Origin: Acetatifactor sp.
Lineage (GTDB): Bacteria > Bacillota > Clostridia > Lachnospirales > Lachnospiraceae
Length of the DNA stretch: 16,756 bases
Assembly: GCA_016293615.1 (NCBI GenBank)
Contig: JAEDDX010000056.1
Span: 1 to 16,756 of the forward strand
Direction of reading: 5' to 3'
The position numbers were made by a program, and so were the translations under genes. The notes beneath the pieces are model-generated. The model saw nothing but the letters and a program-made list of their open reading frames with translations, made no database searches and had not been told where the DNA came from. This document shows positions 6,499-13,800 of the stretch, in pieces. How positions within the stretch are numbered: the first letter of the stretch is position 1; each line of letters opens with the position of its first letter.

Positions 6499-6506
6499 TA
6501 TCTTTG
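6499..6506 (+). promoter_or_regulatory. -7 promoter element driving a candidate small RNA
   Basis: TATCTTTG is a perfect TAnnTTTG, followed by GCGCATTG. Initiation would be near 6512, directly before a hairpin. The -33 region is poor: CTG at 6474-6476, 22 bp upstream, is the best candidate. Confidence 0.5.
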
Positions 6507-6511
6507 CGCAT

Positions 6512-6592
6512 TGAGGTCTGATGCCAGACTTCATTTGTTAACACCCGGTGCGACCAATCCGCGAGGAATGGCCGCACCTTTCGTGTTTTTGT
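6512..6592 (+). ncRNA. Candidate structured small RNA with terminator hairpin
   Basis: Hairpin 1 is GAGGTCTG (6513-6520), loop ATGC, CAGACTTC (6525-6532), eight pairs with one G-U. Hairpin 2 is 6547-6578: GGTGCG/CGCACC, then CCA/TGG, then TCC/GGA, separated by symmetric A-C and A-A mismatches and closed by a GCGA tetraloop (6561-6564). TTTCGTGTTTTT follows. With a -7 element just upstream this forms a transcript of about 80 nt with promoter, two stems and terminator, and no ORF of note. Alternatively hairpin 2 may simply be the terminator of the lysis cassette, whose last stop is at 6400. I know no named RNA family that matches. Confidence 0.45.
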
Positions 6593-6682
6593 CCCCCATC
6601 CTTAGATATTTTGTCCCCCAATCAACAACTTTTCTGAAAAATTTTGTATCCCCGAAAATTAGGGGGACAAACGGGGGACAAT
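6587..6682 (+). repeat. TTTTGTCCCCC motif array
   Basis: Direct copies are at 6587-6597 and 6609-6619 (22 bp apart), with a degenerate copy TTTTGTATCCCC at 6642-6653 (33 bp on). Two inverted copies are GGGGGACAAA (6662-6671) and GGGGGACAAT (6673-6682), 11 bp apart. All same-strand steps are multiples of 11 bp, close to a helical turn, so a protein could bind every site on one face of the DNA. The array ends 6 bp before the ATG at 6689. Confidence 0.6.
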
Positions 6683-6688
6683 CGTGAA

Positions 6689-6808
6689 ATGCCTAAAAAG
6701 GCAAATAATTATATTACAATAAGTTATAAAGTTCATCTAATTTCTGTATCGGTAAGTGATACGGAAATAGTGTTTCGCCGAGGGTTCGGCTCCGGACACA
6801 CTCGATGA
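6689..6808 (+). CDS. Possible small ORF 1 of a coupled trio
   Basis: A 39-codon ORF beginning MPKKANNYITISYKVHLISV. Its TGA (6806-6808) overlaps the ATG of the next small ORF (6805-6807) as ATGA. No family is recognised and no clear TAnnTTTG promoter is seen. The case rests on the overlap chain and on the operator-like array ending just upstream. It could also be the decayed front of a longer gene. Confidence 0.35.
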   Translation: MPKKANNYITISYKVHLISVSVSDTEIVFRRGFGSGHTR

Positions 6809-6814
6809 AACACT
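6744..6814 (+). repeat. Nested inverted repeats covering a start codon
   Basis: Stem A pairs CTGTATC (6744-6750) with GATACGG (6758-6764), including one G-U. Stem B pairs AGTGTTTC (6769-6776) perfectly with GAAACACT (6807-6814). Inside B and directly stacked on it, GCCGA (6777-6781) pairs with TCGGC (6786-6790). The 3' arm of B begins at the G of the ATG at 6805-6807, so in RNA it would partly mask that start until a ribosome translating the upstream ORF opens it. Confidence 0.5.
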
Positions 6815-6927
6815 ACCATGGATTCCGATGTAAAATCATTTGTGTTTGCGAGGACAGGAACAGCTACGATGATTGTGAGAAGTGGATGAGGAAATCCGGC
6901 CGGGTCTGCATGATGGAGTTGGAATGA
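6805..6927 (+). CDS. Possible small cysteine-rich ORF 2 of a coupled trio
   Basis: Forty codons: MKHYHGFRCKIICVCEDRNS, then YDDCEKWMRKSGRVCMMELE. The five cysteines (9, 13, 15, 24, 35) could bind a metal. ATGA overlaps join it to both neighbours (6805-6808 and 6924-6927). The helix 6769-6814 overlaps its start. Function unknown; an indel-broken gene is the alternative, although two exact ATGA junctions argue for design. Confidence 0.4.
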   Translation: MKHYHGFRCKIICVCEDRNSYDDCEKWMRKSGRVCMMELE

Positions 6928-7286
6928 GAAAGAAAGTCGAGTCAGAACGGGACAACATGATAATGGAAATCCTGTCTTCTTCCATCCAGGCGGGCCTGCG
7001 CGACTTGAACCTTTCCGCCGCTATCTCAGCCCCGGTGCTGATTGGGGAAGACAGGGTCGGTCTGATCATCTATCAAGAAGGCCGCATACCTCTGTTCTGG
7101 GACAGCCCGATAGCCGAAATGTATGAGCGAATGGCAATAATCCCCTCCCTTCTTGAAATGCAGCCTGAGATTGTCGGATCAAATGGAGTCCACGATGATG
7201 CCTCTTGTGATGAGAATGAGGCCGATGATTCCATCAAGAACATACGAATCCTTGCTGAGACCCTTGTGGATGTCCTGAACAGGTAG
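6924..7286 (+). CDS. Hypothetical protein, third ORF of a coupled trio
   Basis: A 120-residue acidic protein from the chosen ATG at 6924, which overlaps the TGA of the preceding ORF. An in-frame ATG at 6882 would add 14 residues but would run deep into that ORF. The N-terminal half is hydrophobic and compact (MIMEILSSSIQAGLRDLNLS, VGLIIYQEGRIPLFWDSP). An Asp/Glu/Asn-rich linker (HDDASCDENEADDS) follows near 92-105, then a final helix. No family is recognised. It converges on the helicase gene with only 7 bp between the stops, leaving no room for a terminator. Confidence 0.6.
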   Translation: MRKKVESERDNMIMEILSSSIQAGLRDLNLSAAISAPVLIGEDRVGLIIYQEGRIPLFWDSPIAEMYERMAIIPSLLEMQPEIVGSNGVHDDASCDENEADDSIKNIRILAETLVDVLNR

Positions 7287-7293
7287 CACGTAG

Positions 7294-9462
7294 TTATTGT
7301 ACGCAATCGGCGAAAGACACGATGCGCTCCATAACCTCCCATGCACCATCCACGTCAAGCATTGATGCGCCATACTCCAGATCAAGAAGATTATCCGGAA
7401 GGAATTCATCATACTTCTGCTCACATTTGATCTCCCTTGGAAGAAGCGCGGCAAGATCTTCCGCTTTGGGCTTACCTTTGGATAGGATGGCCACCATGTC
7501 GTCAATCGAAAGGCTGACCGAGACAGCGGTGGTCTTTACCGCCTTGTCCAGATAAAGATTGGCACAGAGATGAATGGTTTGATTGATCTTATCACCTCCC
7601 CAGGTCATAGTGATCACCTCCTTGAAGCCACGAACGGTCGGGTTGTCAAGATGATTTGCCCGGTAGAAAGTCCGGGCTTCCTCAAGCGCCTGTATGGCAG
7701 CGGTATTCTTGTCCAGATACGGATATATCTCATCCGCTTCCAGAACCTCCTGCATCTTCTCCGCAATAAGACGGTCAAGAGGCGCGCCTCCGCCCACATA
7801 CGAGGCCCGTCCTCCGTCTTTAACAAGACTGACGATAAGACGCTTGGCCTTGATATCACTTTCCTCCACCATCCAGCGTCTGCCACCTAACAGAATCATC
7901 ACGCCCACTTCCTCCATGTTCTGGACAGTCCCTATCTCCTTCCCATTCTTCCTGTTGACCACGGATATCTCCCTGTCCGCCTTGAATGCGGCATAGAAAT
8001 CGGTCTGACGCACTATCCGCTCCCCTTCCTCTCCAATGACGATAAGGCCGTTATGGGTCATGGCAAGAACCTTCTTCTCTCCAAGGAACTTCAAAAGGTC
8101 CAAATACATCGTTGATGAGACATTCCTGAATGCACCATTCTTACAGAGAAGCAGCCAGCCGTCCTTAGGACTGAAGCCTCCATACTGGGTCAGGCAGGAA
8201 AGAATCTGCTGTATGAGAGTCGAGAAATGATACGCACTGATGCATGGCTTCTCATACTTCTTCTCACGAATCAGTTCAACAACGGCTATATTCTGAACAA
8301 GCGAATGCCTCAGTTCATACAGGAAGCCTTCTTCCTCCGAATCGTGGGAATAGATTCTGAGGATGGATGCCTCTCCCCTGCGGCCGGAACGTCCGAGACG
8401 TTGGCGGATGCTTGACACGGACGAACAGCTTCCTATCTGGGCGATAGATTTGACCTTGCCTATATCTATTCCCAATTCAAGGGTACAGGTACAGACGGCG
8501 GTCACAGGGTAACTGCCGTCCAGGAGTTCATGTTCAACGGATTCCCTTTCAACCTTGGAAATGCTCCCGTGATGCGTCCTGAATTCATTGGGGACATTGT
8601 TCTTTTCGCATTTCTCCGCCAGGGCAACGCTGTACGCTTCCACGTCAACCCTTGAATTGGCAAAAACGAGGTTGTTCGTTCCACGCAGCTTGTTGTAGAT
8701 ATCCTCGGAAATCTCATCCTCCACAGCAAGGGAATCATGCTGTTTGGTAATGATGTATTCCTTTAGAAGTATCTTTATCTCATGGTCGGACTCTCCACAT
8801 TCAGGCACGGTGCACGGCATGCTTCCATCGGGACGCAGAAAGCGCTCAACAGCCTCATAATCGGACAGGGTGGCGCTCATGGCTATACGTGGCACCTTTC
8901 TGCCTGTATAGTTCTCCAGACGAGAAAGGAGCGACTGCAACTGCTTGCCTCTCTCGAAGCCGAGAAGACTGTGGAACTCGTCTATCACGACATACATCAA
9001 GCCGTCGAAGGAATTATGAAGCGTCTGCTTTCTGTTCATCAGCATGGCTTCAAGCGACTCTGGGGTTATGATCAGTATGCCAGAAGGATGCTTGAGAGAA
9101 TTGGTCTTTACTGACGCGGACACATCACCATGCCACGGAGTGACCGGGATTCCCATGTCCTTGGTCATATCCCGCAACCTTCGATACTGGTCATTAATAA
9201 GAGCCTTCAGAGGACTTATATACAGGACTGCATAACCTCCGCTTGAACTGCCCGACTCCAGAATCCTGGACAATATTGGCAGGAATACGGCCTCGGTTTT
9301 TCCACCACCTGTCGATGCACTGATAACAAGGTCCCTGTCCGCCTTCAGAACATAAGGGATGGTCGATTCCTGAATAGTCTGAAGTGCTGACCAGTTCTGC
9401 CCCCAAACCCATTTCTGAACCTTGGGATGCAACAGTTCGAATGATGATGAGCGGCCCGCCAT
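7294..9462 (-). CDS. Lhr/BrxHI-like superfamily 2 DNA helicase
   Basis: A 722-residue DEAD/DEAH-type helicase with a complete motif set: I SASTGGGKT (48-56), Ia SPLKALI (83-89), Ib TPESLEAML (133-141), II DEFH (161-164), III SAT (196-198), IV NLVFANSR (264-271), V CTLELGIDIG (326-335) and VI QRLGRSGRRG (354-363). About 350 residues follow the second RecA domain and probably hold winged-helix and Lhr-like accessory parts. Size and motif wording fit the Lhr-like helicases near BrxHI of type 2 BREX rather than full-length Lhr. It is the last gene of a three-gene operon, 6 bp after the ATPase stop. The expected role is ATP-driven DNA or RNA translocation or unwinding under control of the ATPase. 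Confidence 0.88.
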   Translation of the reverse strand: MAGRSSSFELLHPKVQKWVWGQNWSALQTIQESTIPYVLKADRDLVISASTGGGKTEAVFLPILSRILESGSSSGGYAVLYISPLKALINDQYRRLRDMTKDMGIPVTPWHGDVSASVKTNSLKHPSGILIITPESLEAMLMNRKQTLHNSFDGLMYVVIDEFHSLLGFERGKQLQSLLSRLENYTGRKVPRIAMSATLSDYEAVERFLRPDGSMPCTVPECGESDHEIKILLKEYIITKQHDSLAVEDEISEDIYNKLRGTNNLVFANSRVDVEAYSVALAEKCEKNNVPNEFRTHHGSISKVERESVEHELLDGSYPVTAVCTCTLELGIDIGKVKSIAQIGSCSSVSSIRQRLGRSGRRGEASILRIYSHDSEEEGFLYELRHSLVQNIAVVELIREKKYEKPCISAYHFSTLIQQILSCLTQYGGFSPKDGWLLLCKNGAFRNVSSTMYLDLLKFLGEKKVLAMTHNGLIVIGEEGERIVRQTDFYAAFKADREISVVNRKNGKEIGTVQNMEEVGVMILLGGRRWMVEESDIKAKRLIVSLVKDGGRASYVGGGAPLDRLIAEKMQEVLEADEIYPYLDKNTAAIQALEEARTFYRANHLDNPTVRGFKEVITMTWGGDKINQTIHLCANLYLDKAVKTTAVSVSLSIDDMVAILSKGKPKAEDLAALLPREIKCEQKYDEFLPDNLLDLEYGASMLDVDGAWEVMERIVSFADCVQ

Positions 9463-9468
9463 GATTAC

Positions 9469-10803
9469 CTACATCTTGAATTCCGCGAATTCGTCCTCGG
9501 TTCCCTTGTCGAGTTCCGTCTTCTGCTCTGCAAGAATCTCCGAAACCTCTGTAGGCTCTACGTCCTTCACCACTTCAACCTTGTCAAGGATATCCGTCCA
9601 CTTCACGTCAGGATACTGCTCCAATGTCGAAAGCAGATCAAGGAAACTCTTGATAGTTGTACGTGGCGTACGGAAATAGCTCTCCCCAATTCTCGTGTCA
9701 CAATGATGAAGGTAAGACACCAAAGCATCATCCGGAACAAGATACTTGCTCTCATCACCGAATGCGAAGACATTGCGGAGGTTCTTTAGAAGGATAAACA
9801 GTTCCTCCTTTGTCAGGCTGGCAAGCCTGAGGACAACTGAATTATAGTCTATCAGTCCCAACTGCTTGACGAACGCATTCTCCGAGAGCCTGGTCTTCAG
9901 GGCATCGTAGCTGTACAGTCCCCTCGCAGAGTCCGTCAGGAATTCCGGCGTACCGCACATGACGAACCCGATGCTTGGGAACGTACCCTGAAGTGTGTTG
10001 TTCATCATGTACAGAATCTGTTCGTAATTGGCCTTGCGAGAAACGCTGTTGGTAATCTTGTATAGGTTCACCATTTCATCAAGGCAGACAAGAAGACCCT
10101 TGTACCCCGCCTTGCGGATAAGTACGGAATACAGTTTCAGGGAATCATAGAAAGAGTTGTCTGATATGATATCCCTAACGCCCAGTTCCCTGTATGCATC
10201 CGTCCTTGTGGTGTACTCGGCACGCAGCCACCTGAGCGCATTCCCCTTCAAGGTGTCGTTTCCGGCTTCGTATCCCTGCCAGTACTTCATGACGACAGTC
10301 GCGAAGCTGAATCCCGAGGTGTAGTCATTAAGTTCGCTCAGAGAAGTCATTATCGCCTTTTCAACATTGGTCTGTCCGGATGCCTCGGCATCGGCCTTGA
10401 CCTGCATCACGAACTTGTCCAGTATGTTTGCAAGGGCGTTCCCGTCCTGCTTTGTTCGGGTTGACATACTGGCGATGAGCTCTGAAAAGAGCAGTCGAGC
10501 CTGGCCGTCAGAACCGTGAAGACGCTTGCTTGGAGACAGATCCGCATGAACCGTCACAAGACCCTTCTCCAGTGCGATGGAACGCACAAGAGACATGAAG
10601 AAAGTCTTGCCGGAGCCATACTCACCGATCACGAACCTGAACGATGTGCCGCCGTCCGCGATAGTGTCAATGTCCTTAATGAAAGACTTGAGTTCCTCAT
10701 TCCTTCCGACCTGAATATGCTGCAGTCCCAGACGTGGAACCACGCCGCTTTTCAGTGACTGGATAATTGTTTCTCTCTCCTTCGGCTTGATCGGTCTTGT
10801 CAT
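9469..10803 (-). CDS. BrxC/BrxD-family P-loop ATPase (DUF2791)
   Basis: A 444-residue ATPase that I assign to the DUF2791/BREX ATP-binding family (PF10923). After VPRLGLQHIQVGRNEELKSF, Walker A is GEYGSGKT (60-67), with HADLSPSKRLHG (86-97) behind it. Walker B is GLLVCLDEMVNLYK (236-249), the sensor region is GFVMCGTPEF (279-288), and the basic C-terminal motif FRTPRTTIKSFLDLL (377-391) is typical. BrxD-like proteins lie beside BrxHI helicases in type 2 BREX, exactly as here. The ATG lies in an ATGA overlap with the Ter protein gene (10800-10803), so synthesis is coupled. I infer a AAA+-type loader or regulator for the helicase. No methylase, alkaline-phosphatase-like PglZ or kinase lies nearby, so this is not a canonical BREX locus. 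Confidence 0.87.
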   Translation of the reverse strand: MTRPIKPKERETIIQSLKSGVVPRLGLQHIQVGRNEELKSFIKDIDTIADGGTSFRFVIGEYGSGKTFFMSLVRSIALEKGLVTVHADLSPSKRLHGSDGQARLLFSELIASMSTRTKQDGNALANILDKFVMQVKADAEASGQTNVEKAIMTSLSELNDYTSGFSFATVVMKYWQGYEAGNDTLKGNALRWLRAEYTTRTDAYRELGVRDIISDNSFYDSLKLYSVLIRKAGYKGLLVCLDEMVNLYKITNSVSRKANYEQILYMMNNTLQGTFPSIGFVMCGTPEFLTDSARGLYSYDALKTRLSENAFVKQLGLIDYNSVVLRLASLTKEELFILLKNLRNVFAFGDESKYLVPDDALVSYLHHCDTRIGESYFRTPRTTIKSFLDLLSTLEQYPDVKWTDILDKVEVVKDVEPTEVSEILAEQKTELDKGTEDEFAEFKM

Positions 10804-13800
10804 ATCAGTTGCTCCTTATAATCAGTTGTTACAAATACTTGGTCTCCGTCCTGGTCAACTACGGCATCATCCACCTTCTCATATGATAAATCATTGATTT
10901 TCTCCAGAACGTAGCCTGTCATCAATCCTTTTGATTTGCAAATTTCGTCAACTTCCGCGAACTCCCAAACTTCTTTCTCAAGGAGTTGCGAAAGGATATC
11001 CCTGACAGCTTCCACTTCTCCGGACGGTTTCTTCGCCTCTGCCGGCTGCTCTTCCACGAAGATATCGGAAAGCAGTTCCTGCGCTTCCTTCGTCTGTTTC
11101 TCCATACGTTCCAGTTTGCCAGTATCGATGGAGAACTTGCGAGTCACTTCTTCCGGCTTAGGTATTGAATACCTTACAGCACCAGTCGTCTTCTCAACAG
11201 TGGCGAATTCATCTGTCGTCATGGCCTCATGTATTCCAGAATGGATCTTCTCCGGATCCTGTCCGAGATATTTACAATAACGCTTCAGGGTTTTCACCCT
11301 AGCCGTGCTCACATCGCCGCCATTGAATGTCATACGCAGCAGCAGCTTGTATATAGCCGGGACTTTCGATGAGGATAGTTCCTGAATGATTTTGGAATTG
11401 TAGAAGTTCTGCTTCAGGGATGAATAGGACCGCGCGTAAGCCACTTCATACTTGAGCGTATCACCTTCGAATCCAAGGGATGATAGGCCGGATTCGATAA
11501 GATGAATGTCATTCATCGTAATCTTGTCTGACATGGCAATCTGAGCGGCCATTTTCACGACGGCCTGTCCCTTCAGAACATCATCGGAAAGCTTGTTGCC
11601 ACCGGACAACTTATACAGGCAGCAATACGCGCCATACATCAGCCGGTCACCTGCGACATTCGGATTCGGTGCGATGCCGAATCCCATCTTCCTGAGAGCT
11701 TCCACTATGACCTGCGCATAAGGCTTATAGATTCCGTTCTCCTTGCGCGGCGGATACTTGAGACGTTTCACGAACTCGTTCACTTCGAACATGGCATATC
11801 CATCACCATCCATCGCGCCTTCTATGTCAGAGGCAAGTTCAACCAGCGTCGGAAGGGATGAAGGATCGATATATGAAGCAAAGTTCATATCAGCATAAGC
11901 CGTAGGAATACCGCCATTGTCCCTAAGCAGTTCCCAATGCTTCCAGCTGTCTGAACGGACTCTGTTCGCAGTATTGGTCACCGCATAGATAACATTATCT
12001 GAGGCCAAGGACTTCGGATAGGTTACTCCATAAGTCACTTCATCGGATTCCTGGCGGAAAAGCGGGAAGTTATATGTATAGCTATCTCCAAGCCTCTCAT
12101 TGACAGTTGTATTTCCACTTCGATAAGAGGAACTGGATGAAGGATAGTACTGCTCCCATGATTTCATATGCTCGATGAAACGGTTCTTCAGAGCCTCCCG
12201 GTTCGCCTCGTTATCAGGAATTCCAGACAGCAGATCAAGATAGTCAACGGAGAAATCGAAGGCCTTGGCATGAGATATCTTCTTTCCCTTGTCAACATAT
12301 GCATTCAGAAGGAAACGCGAGTAGTACTTCAGCTGCCTTACAGGGAAATTCCCAACCAGTTCCCTGAAGTTGTCCGGCATAAGGGTGCACAGAGCCCGGT
12401 CAACAAGGTCGGACACCATATCCCTGGTGCCAAAGTTGTAGTCCCAATCATCATTTTCTTCCTCATCATCGAAAATGATATCCTCATCCTCATCTTCTTC
12501 ATCATAAACATCATCAGAGGCAGCATTGTCTGTAATGTTCTCGACATTTACCGGTACGGACTTATGGTTGAAGTATATGTCAACAAGAAGCCTGACAAGA
12601 GACTCCTTTTCTTCTTTAGTCGTTTCCTCGTCAACAAACAGCCTGTACTCTATTCCCATGATGTAAAGGCAGAGAAGCGCTGACTCGATCTGGTCAATAG
12701 GAATGTCACCTGAAAGGAAACTCAAATACCTGTACCGTATCCCTTTCGTGAGCGTGGAATAGGAACTGAATGAAGACCATTCCGCATTGGCAACATATTT
12801 TGCCTCCAGAACCGGATTCACTACCGGGCCAAGGAATTTGAATCCCTTTCTACCTCCATAAGAGGAATACGAAACATTCTTCTCGGGAACTTCAAGATAA
12901 TTTCCCAAATAGAATCCGCCTCTTGTCAGCTTCATCCCGGCGACAGTGACGGTCTCCCCGACCTTTATCCATCTTGTCTTGGTCGGCTTGACATTATCGA
13001 AAGCATTCAGGAGTTCCTTCGATTGCTGCGCAAGGAACCTGTCCTGAACTTTCTCCAATGTGGCATCTATGTAATGCTTCGTCTTCGGGTAGTGTTCTCC
13101 CAATACGGACAGATTCCTCTCAAGCTCATCCAGCTTGTCCTTGCTTGTGCAGGAATCGGCAAGGTCGAACATCAAGACGAACGCGTAGTTTGAATAACCT
13201 TCCAGATCCAAGCATTTTCCTGCAAGGAACTGCTCCTTGAAATACTTGTAGTATGACTTCTGACTGGGCGATGCCTCATCCAGTTCTCCGGTGCCATAGA
13301 CATAGACATGGGCCCATGGAACGACCTTCCTTTCGGATTCGGAAAAGTTTATCGATGTTTTGGCTACATTCTCCTTTATCCATGCGATAACCACTTCATC
13401 ATCGTCTGTTTCTTGGAGTTTGAGCACCAGATTCTTGAAATCGGTAAAAGTAGTTGCGATATCATTCGATGATGATTGCTTTATGCGTTTTTCGGCTTTC
13501 TCAAGGAAATACTCATAGATATCTTCATCTGCATTCCCACTGCTCTGGAATGCCCCTTTGTAGCTACCCAAATAACTGATTACCTTCTGAGCATATGGGT
13601 CTTGTATTTTCTTGAATGCCTTCAATGGGAAGGAATCAATCCTTGCCATTGCTATCCTGTTTGGTTTCATCACTGTCTTCATTCTCTCTTCCCAAAAATT
13701 CCGATAGGCACTGCCACCACTTCCATCAATGGCATCCAGAGCTTCCTGACAAACGGTTTTCTCCAGTTCCAGCCTTTTATCAAACTTTGCCGAGTCCGCT

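Noticed and set aside
6587..6682. CRISPR array
   Set aside because: Repeats are 10-12 bp, occur in both orientations and have 1-22 bp gaps, which is incompatible with CRISPR repeats and spacers.
7294..10803. Canonical type 2 BREX locus
   Set aside because: Only the ATPase and helicase resemble BREX parts; no PglX methylase, PglZ, PglW or PglY homologue is present in the window.
12168..12683. 171-codon + strand ORF opposite the Ter protein
   Set aside because: It is antisense to a region with clear TerB_N domain and acidic-patch coding on the - strand; its sequence has no recognisable features and no promoter.
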